Assembly: GCA_003538625.1 (NCBI GenBank)
Contig: DPRR01000006.1
Span: 62,001-126,000, forward strand
Direction of reading: 5' to 3'
Length of the DNA: 64,000 nt
From: Ignavibacteriales bacterium
Lineage (GTDB): Bacteria; Bacteroidota; Ignavibacteria; Ignavibacteriales; Ignavibacteriaceae
The notes under the pieces are model-generated. The model searched no databases. It was not told where the DNA came from and worked only from the letters and a program-made list of their open reading frames with translations. Numbering within the stretch: position 1 is the first letter of the stretch; each line of letters starts with the position of its first letter. The translations under genes were made by a program, and so were the position numbers. This document shows, piece by piece, positions 19,613 through 29,829 of this stretch.

Positions 19613-20920
19613 CTAGTTTAATTTATCAAGCAATTCACTAATACCGATTTTTCCAAATCCGGATGCTGAATCAGAAAAAGCATAAGGTATTATCAAGTTA
19701 TTTTTATGGACAATTGATCCGCACGAATAGACAACATTTGGGACATATCCTTCTCTTTCATGTTCGTTTGGTTCAATAAGGGGTTGCTTTAATGATCCGA
19801 TAACCTTTGACGGATTTTCGAGATCAAGCAAGATGGCACTAATTACATACTTCCTCATTGGACCAACAGCGTGAGTTATTAAAATCCATCCTTTATCTGT
19901 TTCTATTGGTGAGCCGCAATTTCCGACTTGAATATATTCCCAAGGTTGCTCAGGAGTTTTTAATCGCTCAGCATTTTCCCAGTGATATATTTTATCTGAT
20001 TTCATAATGAATAAATTTTCACCATCTTGTCTGGAGGCTATAATAAACTTGTTATTAATTTTTCTGGGAAATAATGCCATGCCTTTATCTTTTACAGCAT
20101 TACCGTGGAGTTTACTAATTTTGAAATTTTTAAATTCTTCTGTCTGAATTAATTGGGTTCTGAAAGATCTGCCATTATAAGCTGTATAAGTTCCGTAATA
20201 ACAAGAAGATTTATTGTCACTAAATTTTACCAATCTTACATCTTCCATTCCTACGCTTTCACTATATGAATGTGGAAAGATCACTCGTTCATTTAAAGGA
20301 ATTTTATTATCAAAACTGCATGTATAATTTGAATCTAATAGATCTTTTAGTTCTTCTTCGGTTGGTTTTATAAATTTGAATTTGCCCGGTAAACTATTAT
20401 TCCGTTTTGTTACTTCAATATTAGGAAGATTACAAAATCGGCTGGTTTTCATTAATTTAATGCTCGATTTTTCATCAATCACACCTTCCCGAAATTCAAT
20501 AGATGAGATATGACCTTCACCTGTGGCTCTCAAACTCATCACGAATCGTAATGAGCCTTTACCCAATTTTGTTTGGTCAGGATGAGGAACTATTGAGGGA
20601 TTAAATAATGCGGCTGAACTGATAGAATATTCTTTGGAGAAATATGAACCGATTAAAAGTTTTCTGGTATTATTTATTTCATCTTTAAAATTTATTAATT
20701 CTGAAACTTTCTGGTAATTGGAAAACAATTTTGATTCATAATTTTTATGTCTTTTTGAAAATTCTTTAAAAACCTTATTTAGTACTTTACTAGTCTCATT
20801 CTCAGATAATTGTAGTACCTGATTAATGATTCTTTTTGATCTTAATTTATCAAGGTTTAAGAATTGAAGAATTACTCTGTTTGGATCTGGAATAATTTTA
20901 TTATTTAATCTTTTAATCAT
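19613..20920 (-). CDS. GH130-family glycoside phosphorylase/hydrolase (long form)
   Basis: The 435-residue protein is a second GH130, longer by about 130 residues through an N-terminal helical extension that begins 'IIPDPNRVILQFL' (the family's PDPxRV start). The propeller contains 'FNPSIVPHPDQTKLGKGSLR', 'SVGMEDVRLVKF' with the catalytic-type Glu-Asp pair, 'YYGTYTAYNGRSFRTQLIQT', 'GNCGSPIETDKGWILITHAVG' and 'VPNVVYSCGSIVH'. It diverges strongly from the neighbouring short GH130, so the two likely act on different linkages or chain lengths. It is cytoplasmic and lies 16 bp downstream of a permease gene. Confidence 0.88.
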   Translation of the reverse strand: MIKRLNNKIIPDPNRVILQFLNLDKLRSKRIINQVLQLSENETSKVLNKVFKEFSKRHKNYESKLFSNYQKVSELINFKDEINNTRKLLIGSYFSKEYSISSAALFNPSIVPHPDQTKLGKGSLRFVMSLRATGEGHISSIEFREGVIDEKSSIKLMKTSRFCNLPNIEVTKRNNSLPGKFKFIKPTEEELKDLLDSNYTCSFDNKIPLNERVIFPHSYSESVGMEDVRLVKFSDNKSSCYYGTYTAYNGRSFRTQLIQTEEFKNFKISKLHGNAVKDKGMALFPRKINNKFIIASRQDGENLFIMKSDKIYHWENAERLKTPEQPWEYIQVGNCGSPIETDKGWILITHAVGPMRKYVISAILLDLENPSKVIGSLKQPLIEPNEHEREGYVPNVVYSCGSIVHKNNLIIPYAFSDSASGFGKIGISELLDKLN

Positions 20921-20936
20921 TTTAGATAAAATCTTT

Positions 20937-21755
20937 CTATTCCTTAATTCCGGTTGAAGCCATACTTTGTATAAAATATTTCTGGAAGAACAAGTAAGCT
21001 ATTACTATCGGTAGCGCAAGCATTACTGCTGATGCGAGTTTTACACCTAATTGAGAATCAGCCCTTCCACCGACTGCAAACAAGGTAACAAGCTGCGGCA
21101 TTGTCATTAAACTTTCATCACGAATTACTATCAAAGGCCACAATACCTCATTCCATGATGCCATAAATGTTATAATTCCGATTGTTACTATCGCCGGCAT
21201 CGAGTTTGGCCAAAGTATTCTGAAAATAATTTGTAACTCATTACAACCATCGAGTCTTGCTGCATCAATTAAACTATCAGGAATCGATTTAAAATATTGC
21301 CTGAACATAATTATGCTTAATGCATTAATGAGATATGGAACTATTAACGCCCAATATGTATCAATCCAACCAAACTTTACCATGATAATATATTGCGGTA
21401 TAAGTGTGATCTGGAATGGCAATGTCATTGTAAAAATTATTATGTAAAAAATTAAATTTCTACCTTTGAAAACCAGTTTGGATAATGCGTATCCAATCAT
21501 CGAACCAAAAACTAGAACTCCAATCGTGATTGATGAAGCTACTATAAGACTATTAATAAAAGCTCCGCCTATCGGAATCTTATCAACCATCTGAGAATAA
21601 CTATTTAAGGTTAATGATGTAGGTGCAACTGTCAAACTACCAATTTCATTTTCAGGTGCGATGGATGCCATCACCATCCAGTAAAATGGATAGATAAATA
21701 TCAGTGCGCTTATGCTTAGAGCTATGTAAAACAATATTGATTTAAATCTTTTCAA
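20937..21755 (-). CDS. Sugar ABC transporter permease (MalG/UgpE type)
   Basis: The 272-residue protein has six membrane segments and the inner-membrane coupling motif 'DAARLDGCNELQIIFRILWPNSMPAI', which matches the EAAxxDGAxxxxxFxxIxxP consensus of CUT1 permeases. The N-terminus 'FIYPFYWMVMASIAP' is typical of the MalG-like partner. Its start overlaps the stop of the other permease gene by 4 bp. Together with the ATPase at 8-9 kb and the binding protein just upstream it should form one carbohydrate importer in the cytoplasmic membrane. Confidence 0.95.
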   Translation of the reverse strand: MKRFKSILFYIALSISALIFIYPFYWMVMASIAPENEIGSLTVAPTSLTLNSYSQMVDKIPIGGAFINSLIVASSITIGVLVFGSMIGYALSKLVFKGRNLIFYIIIFTMTLPFQITLIPQYIIMVKFGWIDTYWALIVPYLINALSIIMFRQYFKSIPDSLIDAARLDGCNELQIIFRILWPNSMPAIVTIGIITFMASWNEVLWPLIVIRDESLMTMPQLVTLFAVGGRADSQLGVKLASAVMLALPIVIAYLFFQKYFIQSMASTGIKE

Positions 21756-22612
21756 TGGTCTTTCTCAATAAATTTTTTCTGAATCATTATTACAGCTAAA
21801 ATTATGAAAGCAAAAAACAAGCCCAATGTTGCGGCGTATCCCATATGATAGTAGAAAAATCCTTGTTTATAAATATATAGCACAGCAGATACTGTGCTGT
21901 TTAACGGCCCGCCGCCAGTCATTATATAGGGTTCAATAAATAAAGAGAATCCGCCGATGGTTGATAGTATCATAACCATAAAAATTGTCGGGTTAATCAT
22001 CGGCAAAGTAATTTTGAAGAATTTTTGAAAATGAGTTGCACCTTCAAGATCAGCAGCTTCATAATATTGCGTAGGAACTGTTTGAAGCCCGACTAAAAAT
22101 AAAACTATGTATAGTCCTACATTTTTCCATGTGGCCATAACCGCAATTGAAGCCATTGCAATATTAGGATCTGTTAACCATCCTATTTTGTCCAGTCCGA
22201 TCATAACAAGCAGCCTGTTGAAAAGTCCTGTATCATAGCCATATAACTGCTGCCATAAAATTGTAACCACAACTCCCGAAACAATTACAGGAAGGAAAAA
22301 TGCTCCTCTAAAAACTCCTCTTAATTTTATTTTTTGATTTAATATCTCTGCGAGAAAAAGGGCAAAAATTATTTGAAGTGGAATATGAATAAGTAAGAAA
22401 ATAATTGTATTCCCCATAGATTTTAGAAAAGTTTTATCATTGACTAATCTTATGTAATTATTCACTCCGGTAAATTCCATTGGAGAAATAATGTTCCATT
22501 TATGAAACGTGAGTACAATGGAAAATCCGACAGGGAAAGCAACAAAAAGAATAAAGTGAATCACATAAGGAGAAACTAAAAGATATGGTAATATTTTTTT
22601 TCTATTAATCAT
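21752..22612 (-). CDS. Sugar ABC transporter permease (MalF/UgpA type)
   Basis: The 286-residue protein has six predicted membrane helices ('ILPYLLVSPYVIHFILFVAF' at the N-terminus) and the coupling loop 'YYEAADLEGATHFQKFFKITLP'-like segment that contacts the ATPase. It lacks the large periplasmic loop of E. coli MalF, as UgpA-type permeases do. It is translationally coupled to the second permease by a 4-bp overlap and sits 11 bp after the binding-protein gene. Given the flanking GH130 and GH2 genes, a manno-oligosaccharide substrate is inferred. Confidence 0.95.
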   Translation of the reverse strand: MINRKKILPYLLVSPYVIHFILFVAFPVGFSIVLTFHKWNIISPMEFTGVNNYIRLVNDKTFLKSMGNTIIFLLIHIPLQIIFALFLAEILNQKIKLRGVFRGAFFLPVIVSGVVVTILWQQLYGYDTGLFNRLLVMIGLDKIGWLTDPNIAMASIAVMATWKNVGLYIVLFLVGLQTVPTQYYEAADLEGATHFQKFFKITLPMINPTIFMVMILSTIGGFSLFIEPYIMTGGGPLNSTVSAVLYIYKQGFFYYHMGYAATLGLFFAFIILAVIMIQKKFIEKDH

Positions 22613-22623
22613 TTTATAATAAT

Positions 22624-23916
22624 CTATTCAAGGAATAATAGATTTACTGCATCGGCTGCATCATTAATAGCTTGTTCCGGAGTTTTCATTCCATATACAA
22701 CACAGGCTTCATATTGCTGGGATATTAGATCAAATATTTCTTTTAACACCGGTGATGCATCCGTGCCCTTAACATACTCGGATTGATCAGCAAATATTTT
22801 CATCTTTGGATTTTTTAAGAAATAATCACTATAGAAAGGGTTAGTATTAAGTTTTTTTCTTCTCGGTAACTGATTTGTTAAAGATAATAGTTTCAAATCA
22901 CCTTCATCATTGATTAAAGTTTTAATATAATTCCATGCAGCTTGCGGATCTTTACACGTTTTAAATATTACAATATTTTTTGGATCACCGTAAGTATATA
23001 CCGGCCCGGTATGATCATCTGGTACGGGCATAAAAGAATATTCATACTCAAAACCTTTTGGTTTGAATTTTTCTGCATGCGCAATTTCCCAAGGTCCGGT
23101 AAACCTTGTTGCTGAAACACCACTTAAAAATACATCCTGCCGTGCTGAAAGCTTTTCTTTAGAGAAATAATTTTTCTTATACATTTCCTGAAGAAAAGCG
23201 AAAACCTCTATTGCATATTTATTATTAAAAGCAGCCCTGTTATTTTTCACCAATGGTGCTCCGCCAGAAGCGGCGAGGTACAAAGGATAAAAATCAAAAA
23301 ATCTTTGCCACCATGTTACTTCAACTTCGCTGTAACCAAACCATCGATCAACATATCCATCTCCATCAAAATCTTTTTGAAATTTTTGTGCTGCTTCAAA
23401 AACTTCACTGTAGGTTTTGGGTGGACCATTTAATCCCAGTTCATTTATAAGATTTACATTATAAATCAGCATAATAGGGTTGATTTTCCAGGGTATCTGG
23501 TATATGTGTCCATCTAGTGATTTTATTTCTTCTACAACTGAACTATCGCATCGTTCATATAGAAATTCATTAAATCCTTTAAGTGAATCAAGCGCGACTA
23601 AAACGCCGGCCTGGGCATATGCTTCAACATCTCCCTGCCACATATTGGAATAGATATCCGGGGTAGTGTTTCCAACAACCGCTGCAAGTATAATTTCCTC
23701 ACTTGATCGTCCTTCAGGAACGGCTTGATATTTAACCTGATCGTTCAGATTATTTTTGTTCCATTCATCCGTTCTTATTTTCGCAAACTTTATTTCATCA
23801 GAATTATTTGAACACCAGTACAAAATTGCATCACGGGAATTTTTATTATTGCTGCTGCAGCCGATCAAGACATAAAAAAGTAAGATTACAGTTATAATAT
23901 TTAATAAATACTTCAT
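22624..23916 (-). CDS. Sugar-binding lipoprotein of ABC importer (solute-binding family 1)
   Basis: I start at Met9 of the longer frame (23916), giving 430 residues. From there the leader is 'MKYLLNIITVILLFYVLIGC', with a lipobox Cys (LIGC), and the start no longer overlaps the upstream gene. The mature part has the family pattern: 'AVVGNTTPDIYSNMWQGDVEAY', 'IPWKINPIMLIYNVNLI', 'FTGPWEIAHAEKF', 'VPDDHTGPVYTYGDPKN'. It would be anchored in a membrane and deliver oligosaccharides to the two permeases encoded next. It is the first gene of the importer set. Having a CUT1 importer behind a TonB receptor implies a periplasmic hand-over of sugars. Confidence 0.93.
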   Translation of the reverse strand: MKYLLNIITVILLFYVLIGCSSNNKNSRDAILYWCSNNSDEIKFAKIRTDEWNKNNLNDQVKYQAVPEGRSSEEIILAAVVGNTTPDIYSNMWQGDVEAYAQAGVLVALDSLKGFNEFLYERCDSSVVEEIKSLDGHIYQIPWKINPIMLIYNVNLINELGLNGPPKTYSEVFEAAQKFQKDFDGDGYVDRWFGYSEVEVTWWQRFFDFYPLYLAASGGAPLVKNNRAAFNNKYAIEVFAFLQEMYKKNYFSKEKLSARQDVFLSGVSATRFTGPWEIAHAEKFKPKGFEYEYSFMPVPDDHTGPVYTYGDPKNIVIFKTCKDPQAAWNYIKTLINDEGDLKLLSLTNQLPRRKKLNTNPFYSDYFLKNPKMKIFADQSEYVKGTDASPVLKEIFDLISQQYEACVVYGMKTPEQAINDAADAVNLLFLE

Positions 23917-23921
23917 GTGCT

Positions 23922-25445
23922 TTATTCCCAGCTTGCCCAATCAACATCTATCGTAGGAAATGCCGGCCTTGGTATAAGATTGCCTCTTTTAACAATGTAC
24001 ATCTCAATGGCTTTTTTATCATTTTCAGATGATACTTTTATCTTATCAAGCAGTTCTTCATTGATGGTTACTTTATACTTTTTCTTCAGCTCAAGAATTT
24101 TATGTAATATTTTTTTTGATAACTCTTCACTCAAAATTTCCGATTGTGATTTTTTCTTTTCATTTAATAAACGCTGCTCTTCGGAATTTAATGTGATAGA
24201 GTTTGCTAATTCATTTCTATAAATACTGTAAGATATTTTATCTTTCCACCAGCCGGCTTGTTTTATTACCCATTCGGATTTGTTATATCCATCCTGGTAA
24301 GCTTTAACGGTAAGTAATTTATCCCTTACCATAAGCCAAACTAAATCTTCCAGGGACTTTGAAAAACTTATAAGATCATTTTTTAAAAACTTAACGTATT
24401 GCTCACGGTTCCTGTACCAGATAAGAAATTCATCCAGCGATATATTGTTATCACTTGATGTTATCAAAGTTAGTCCGGTGTATTTCTCACCTCTCTTAAG
24501 TCCAAGATTAGATAATGCAATATCAAGTTTGTTATCTAATTCCCATTCAGAAAATTTTTCTGAAGGAAGTACAAATTTTCCAAGGTATGACCTGAGTACA
24601 TTAAATACATCGCGTTTTATTATTGGATTTTTACTTGAAAATAATTCCTTAACATACTTATCCGACAAAGCATCCATCTTGCTTTTAGTGATTGCATTAA
24701 TTGATTCAGATTTTAGTTTTGCATAATCTGTTTCGCTGGTGATCATATTTTTTAAAATGTTATCAATCTTAATTATGTACCATCCGTCATCCGTGTGAAT
24801 TGGATCCGAAATCTTTCCGGGTTTTAATGTGTCAATGATTTGAGCAAACTCCGGGTTATTTAAATAAATATTGTAAAGACTGCTTGATAATTGCCTGTCA
24901 TCGATCAGTATGGAATCATTTAATTGAGAATTGAATAAAGTATCGAATGTAATACCACTCTTTAAATTTTTTACAAAATTTTCTAATTGCAGTAAATCCT
25001 TTGCATAGAGCCATCTCAACTGGTATTCACTCTGCTTCTTCTCAATCACTTTTTCGATCTCATTATCGTTAATCTTAATTTCGGGTACAATAACTTTATT
25101 GAACATCTCCTCTGCAGCCAAATCTGACTCAATGTCTTTATAAATTTCTTTTGCTGTTTCTTTTTCCATTAAACCTTTTTCATATCCATCTAATGCAAGC
25201 AGCTTTTCGTTGATCATATAATTAAGATGTGTCTGTTTTGAGTTCTCCTTTCTTTTGGGAAAAGCAGGACCAAATTCATAACTGTAGAGGAACTCTTCAG
25301 CCGTAATTTTTAATGTCCCAACCTGGGCAAGGATCTCATTTTTATTTTTTAGATTCTCGCCGTCATTAAAAAATGAATCCTGCGAGTAGCCATTGCTCAG
25401 ACAACAGAGAAGTAATATCAGTACGATAGTTTTCAATTTCTGCAC
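23922..25445 (-). CDS. Exported parvulin/SurA-like peptidyl-prolyl isomerase-type protein
   Basis: The 507-residue protein has a signal peptide ('VLILLLCCLSNGYS'). An N-terminal SurA-like helical region follows ('LAQVGTLKITAEEFLYSY', 'HLNYMINEKLLALDGYEKG'). Around residues 140-235 is a parvulin-like domain ending 'GKISDPIHTDDGWYIIKID'. The active-site residues of parvulins are not obvious, so it may be a chaperone only. Such proteins assist outer-membrane protein folding in the periplasm. Its place between the PorV-like gene and the sugar-binding lipoprotein suggests it helps the locus-encoded outer-membrane proteins, which is inference. Confidence 0.75.
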   Translation of the reverse strand: MQKLKTIVLILLLCCLSNGYSQDSFFNDGENLKNKNEILAQVGTLKITAEEFLYSYEFGPAFPKRKENSKQTHLNYMINEKLLALDGYEKGLMEKETAKEIYKDIESDLAAEEMFNKVIVPEIKINDNEIEKVIEKKQSEYQLRWLYAKDLLQLENFVKNLKSGITFDTLFNSQLNDSILIDDRQLSSSLYNIYLNNPEFAQIIDTLKPGKISDPIHTDDGWYIIKIDNILKNMITSETDYAKLKSESINAITKSKMDALSDKYVKELFSSKNPIIKRDVFNVLRSYLGKFVLPSEKFSEWELDNKLDIALSNLGLKRGEKYTGLTLITSSDNNISLDEFLIWYRNREQYVKFLKNDLISFSKSLEDLVWLMVRDKLLTVKAYQDGYNKSEWVIKQAGWWKDKISYSIYRNELANSITLNSEEQRLLNEKKKSQSEILSEELSKKILHKILELKKKYKVTINEELLDKIKVSSENDKKAIEMYIVKRGNLIPRPAFPTIDVDWASWE

Positions 25446-25479
25446 GCCATTATTAAGTGAGTATTATAAGAATTAAATA

Positions 25480-26517
25480 TTAAAATTTTATTCCTATTGA
25501 AAAATTATGAACATTTTTTAGTCGTCCGAAATCTCTAAAGGCATAATCAAAATTGACAACTGCAGTACTTAAAAGCATTTTGGAATTTACACCGGCACCG
25601 AATGAAAGCCCGCCTTCAGCATCCTGTAAAAACAATGAATTATATCCTCCTCTAATTGAAAAGTAATCCATAAAAGAAAACTGTGCTCCAACATTTAAAC
25701 TCTGGTAATCATTATTTGGAACCAAAGCATCAGCAGACACAACTAAATTATAGTTATCAAATTTAAAGACATGAGTAGAAACACCAATCTGGAATTGAAG
25801 AGGCAAATCCCAGGAATCCAGCTCAATGTTAACGGGAATTCTCTCATTCGAGCCCTGCTTGTTCTCATCTACCCGTATAAAATATCTTGAATCCCTTCCA
25901 TCTAACCGCATTGGTGTTCCAAAGTTTGAGATTACAGCACCAATCGCTAATCCTCCTAATAAATCGGTTTTAAACAGGGTACCTGCATCAATTGCAAATG
26001 CAGATGAATTCATATGCCAAATAGTTTGTTTGATATATTTGGCAGTTATGCCAATTGAAAATCTATCTGTTAGTTGTTTTGCATATGAAAGACCAACTGC
26101 AATATCGCCGGCACTAAAATTTTCACCCGTACCTTCCGGCTGCTCAACAGTCCTTACTTTCATATCCTCCATTGAAAGCGATGTAAAACTAAAACCTATA
26201 TTCCCGAAATCTCCCATGGGAATTACAAGTCCGGCATAATCAAATTTTGTATCAGCAATCCAATCGGTATGCACTAATATTGCTTCAAATTGAGTTAGTG
26301 TTGCAATTCCACCTGCATTCCAGTATAAAGCAGAAGCGTCATTCACAAGTCCAACAAATGCACCTCCCATTCCATTTGCAGCAGCACCAACTCCAATTTC
26401 TAAAAATGAAGCGGCTGTTGTGCCGGTCTTTGAGACATTTTGAGAATATAAATTTTGAGTCCCAAAGCAAAAAAACAACAGTAATAAAAATATTTTTGCG
26501 CGAGTTATAATATGCAT
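25480..26517 (-). CDS. PorV/PorQ-family outer-membrane beta-barrel protein
   Basis: I choose Met at 26517 (345 aa) because it gives a proper signal peptide ('ITRAKIFLLLLFFCFG'), has AGGA upstream, and removes the overlap with the preceding gene. The mature N-terminus 'AASFLEIGVGAAANGMGGAF' and 'DASALYWNAGGIA' are hallmarks of PorV/PorQ (UPF0164-like) proteins. The rest is amphipathic beta-strands ('FSIRGGYNSLF', 'GLSFGAGVNS'). PorV shuttles T9SS cargo to the cell surface. Many paralogues occur in Ignavibacteria, and this one is probably dedicated to the large cargo-like protein encoded just upstream. Confidence 0.85.
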   Translation of the reverse strand: MHIITRAKIFLLLLFFCFGTQNLYSQNVSKTGTTAASFLEIGVGAAANGMGGAFVGLVNDASALYWNAGGIATLTQFEAILVHTDWIADTKFDYAGLVIPMGDFGNIGFSFTSLSMEDMKVRTVEQPEGTGENFSAGDIAVGLSYAKQLTDRFSIGITAKYIKQTIWHMNSSAFAIDAGTLFKTDLLGGLAIGAVISNFGTPMRLDGRDSRYFIRVDENKQGSNERIPVNIELDSWDLPLQFQIGVSTHVFKFDNYNLVVSADALVPNNDYQSLNVGAQFSFMDYFSIRGGYNSLFLQDAEGGLSFGAGVNSKMLLSTAVVNFDYAFRDFGRLKNVHNFSIGIKF

Positions 26518-26554
26518 AAGATCCTCTTGCAATAATTTAAACTTTTTGATTTCA

Positions 26555-29500
26555 TTATTTAACAATCGCAAACTTTCCTATTTTTTCACCAATCCCCGGT
26601 GCATCAACATGAAAGACATATACACCGAAGGCGATATCCATTCCATCTTTCGAAACCAGATCCCAGCTTTCCTGTCCATTTGAGATTGTACTTGAGTGTT
26701 CAATTGTATTAACAAGTTTTCCACTCATAGTATAAATTCTAATTGTACATTCATTTGGCAAATGAATAAAAAATATTCTTCTTTCACCTCTCCCGACTTC
26801 GCTTGACAGGGGTTCCCACGATGCTACACCCACATAAGGATTTGGTACAACTGCAATATCTTTTAAATCTATTTCAGCTTTGGTTTTATCAAAACCCTGA
26901 CCTTTTGTTGTAAACTCGTAAAACTCACCTTCCCGGAACGGCTTCTTGTTTACAACCCTGAATACATCTCCAACCTGCGGAAGTCTTTGCTCATCTTCTG
27001 CAATTGTCGTATCCTTATATAACGTAACAGACCAGCTTACATGCCGGTTTAAATTATTGGTTGCCGGTTTACCTAATGAATCTCCAAAAACAAAAAATAC
27101 AGCATCGCTGTCATTAAATTTTTTATCAGAGTTCTTATCCCGGAAGATAAACTGGAAATGATTCTTATCTTCAGTTATATTATTTACTATAATATTTGAG
27201 AGAATTGGCTGACTAAAAGCATCAGCAGGAAAAGATAAATCTCCCTGCCCAGAATCAGTAAATGTAATTTCAAAGTCAGCGGGATAATCAATTTTTTTCC
27301 CCAGGTAAGCAGATTGATATCTTGGATCAAAACCTATCTGTACTATATAATTGCTGCTTCCGTTAACCCATCCTGATTTAGCAAAATCAATAGTAACAAC
27401 AGTATCGCTGACAATATCTGCAGTGAATCCATCTACTATCGGTGTTTGTTCTTTAATTCCATTAACTTTTAGCATATTCAATAATGTATCATTTTCAACT
27501 ACATTGATTATTGAATATTTAGGATGTGCGGAATTATGATAAGGAGCATCATCATAGAATTCTATCCGGTAAGTATTAAAGTTTTTTATTGAATCCGGGT
27601 TAAGTATACTGATAGAAATTTTCCCGGTACCCGGACCGCTTCCTTCAAAAGATGTGATCTCAGGCGCAAGATAACCCGCAGCAGGAGCTCTCGGAGTGAT
27701 AACAGCAGTATTTATATCAGTGGTAATATTACCATTAATATCTTTTTTCAGAATAGTTGTAGTTTCTGAAGGCGGGATACCTTCGATATTTCCCAGAATG
27801 GTTGTCGTTTCAAATCCTTTATCATAAGCTGCAATAGCATAATAGTAAGTTTGTCCGTTTTGAACTGTTGTGTCTATAAAAGAATGTTTGATTCCCGAAT
27901 CATTACCTAAAAAGAATTTTGCTCCATTCACATCAATGGGATGGAGCCCTGTTACTCCATCGATTAAATCAAACTGAGCAATTGGAGATCTGAATACCGG
28001 CTTACCGTAAGCATCAGTTATGATTTTATTTTCAAGAAAATTTGGTTCGGTTGACCTGTAAACCCGGTAACCTTCAAAATTTATTCTCTGGTAAAATTCA
28101 TCAAATGATTTTTCTGCACGATCATCCCAGTATAAAGTTACTTTATGATCTCCGGGTACCGCAGTGAGTATTGGTTTTTCAGGCGGTTTAGCAAAGCGGT
28201 AATTAGCATTGTAAATCTGCTGCACAGTTTTTTTTCTTCTAAAGATGTCATCCGTATTAATTCCAAAAATCATTGACATCGAAAATCTTTCTGTTTCGCC
28301 GGCTTCTTCATTCTGCCCGGTTATAACAGAATATGTATTCCTGCCATTCATACTAAAAAGGTAACTTGAGAAATAATTAGCAAGATTAACTCCCACAAGT
28401 GATTGACCATGCGGCGCAGGTAATCCGGAAAGTACCTGCCAGTTCTCCTCATCATTGTCTAATTCATAAGTATGAACAGCATAGATTTTAAATCCTGTCA
28501 GACCTAACTGATCAGATTCATCTTTGTCCAGTATTCCAAAATTTGGTTCACCTTGATCAGGTCTGCCATTAGCTTCAGTTCCATCAAGATCAGGACCTTC
28601 ATAGTTATCATCAAAAGGTCCGATTCCATCAGTGCCTAAATCATCGTTTAGTAATTCACCTTCGTCCCACTGACCATTTTCATTTACATCAAAATACGAT
28701 CTCCAGTTAGCGTTTTCATCTGCATCCCAATGAGGTCTCCAGGAATAACCATAGAAATCTGAAAATTTTGTTGTGTCTTGAAACGGATTTCTTAGAAAAG
28801 GATCCAGGTTTGGATCGGTAATAAAATTAACCGGATTGTTGTCTCTCTTTTCATCTGTCGGACCATCCGAATCGTTATCAATGTTATCATCAGGGACACC
28901 GGGGCTTTCAAGAAAAGCATATCCCGCATATCCAACCGGACTCCAGTTGCCCGGACTTCCGAATGGCACAACCGACCAGGCATAAGACATATCTAATAAT
29001 TCATTGTAATCACCGGCATTGTTTGAAGAATTGTCATGCCCGCCAATTCCCCAATCAACATATTGTGCAAATAAAGTTTTGTTATAATCGTAAGTGCCCA
29101 TATTTGTAATTTCGTAATACCAGAATATTACATCTTCAGCTAGTACCTGTGACCATTGAAAGCCCCTTGCTCTAACCTGCATTCCTAATCCTCCTCTTGA
29201 GGGATCATCAGCATCAGGCGTAAAATTATTTTCTAATATATATTCTCTGTCTTCATTATCGTCAAAGACAAAATAAGTTTCCACATCGGCATTAAAAATT
29301 CCTTTTCCAAAAAATCCATTCCAGGTATTATTCCAGTCAGCGGGTCTATCCGGCCAGATTGACGGCCAGGTTTTAGGATCATCGCTTCGTGCCGGTGAAC
29401 CGCTGGAACCTGAGTAGCCGGGCAATGGCCACCAGCCATATGTAACGCCTGTAGAAGCATTGTATCTGGTAAATTCATAGTAATTTGATTCGAGTGGATG

Positions 29501-29806
29501 TATAGTGTTTCCGGCTGGGTCTAATGCTTCTGCCTGAACAATGATTGCAACCCCATCTACGTAAGTATGATTAGTACCCTTTGGCCAAACCCCGCTCCGG
29601 TTTGGTTCATTCAGCCAGTCTCCTATTTCTCCAAAATTATAGTACACGGTTGCAGCAAGATTTCCATCCATAAATCCTTTTTTTGTCTGATTGTGATCAC
29701 CTTTATTTTTATCGATGATTCTCTGACAAAGAATAAGATCAGAATTAAAAATAAATGCTGCCAGTACCAGAATAAGAAAACCAAAATTATTTTTTGATGT
29801 CAACAT
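26555..29806 (-). CDS. Large secreted T9SS-cargo-like protein with Fn3-type domain
   Basis: The 1,083-residue protein has a signal peptide ('FLILVLAAFIFNSDLILC'). An N-terminal region follows, with many Trp, Asn and Asp residues, and includes calcium-loop-like 'DDNIDNDSDGPTDEKRDNN' and 'DVNENGQWDEGE'. An Fn3-like domain follows ('KVTLYWDDRAEKSFDEFY', 'GQTYYYAIAAYDKG'). The C-terminus ('CTIRIYTMSGKLVNTIEH', 'FGVYVFHVDAPGIGEKIGKF') is a FlgD/T9SS-like terminal Ig domain. Triplets of TonB receptor, this type of protein and a PorV paralogue recur in related genomes to my knowledge. The exact role is unknown; a surface partner of the receptor is plausible and could stand in for SusD. Confidence 0.7.
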   Translation of the reverse strand: MLTSKNNFGFLILVLAAFIFNSDLILCQRIIDKNKGDHNQTKKGFMDGNLAATVYYNFGEIGDWLNEPNRSGVWPKGTNHTYVDGVAIIVQAEALDPAGNTIHPLESNYYEFTRYNASTGVTYGWWPLPGYSGSSGSPARSDDPKTWPSIWPDRPADWNNTWNGFFGKGIFNADVETYFVFDDNEDREYILENNFTPDADDPSRGGLGMQVRARGFQWSQVLAEDVIFWYYEITNMGTYDYNKTLFAQYVDWGIGGHDNSSNNAGDYNELLDMSYAWSVVPFGSPGNWSPVGYAGYAFLESPGVPDDNIDNDSDGPTDEKRDNNPVNFITDPNLDPFLRNPFQDTTKFSDFYGYSWRPHWDADENANWRSYFDVNENGQWDEGELLNDDLGTDGIGPFDDNYEGPDLDGTEANGRPDQGEPNFGILDKDESDQLGLTGFKIYAVHTYELDNDEENWQVLSGLPAPHGQSLVGVNLANYFSSYLFSMNGRNTYSVITGQNEEAGETERFSMSMIFGINTDDIFRRKKTVQQIYNANYRFAKPPEKPILTAVPGDHKVTLYWDDRAEKSFDEFYQRINFEGYRVYRSTEPNFLENKIITDAYGKPVFRSPIAQFDLIDGVTGLHPIDVNGAKFFLGNDSGIKHSFIDTTVQNGQTYYYAIAAYDKGFETTTILGNIEGIPPSETTTILKKDINGNITTDINTAVITPRAPAAGYLAPEITSFEGSGPGTGKISISILNPDSIKNFNTYRIEFYDDAPYHNSAHPKYSIINVVENDTLLNMLKVNGIKEQTPIVDGFTADIVSDTVVTIDFAKSGWVNGSSNYIVQIGFDPRYQSAYLGKKIDYPADFEITFTDSGQGDLSFPADAFSQPILSNIIVNNITEDKNHFQFIFRDKNSDKKFNDSDAVFFVFGDSLGKPATNNLNRHVSWSVTLYKDTTIAEDEQRLPQVGDVFRVVNKKPFREGEFYEFTTKGQGFDKTKAEIDLKDIAVVPNPYVGVASWEPLSSEVGRGERRIFFIHLPNECTIRIYTMSGKLVNTIEHSSTISNGQESWDLVSKDGMDIAFGVYVFHVDAPGIGEKIGKFAIVK

Positions 29807-29829
29807 TTTATCTCCAATAAATAGAAATC

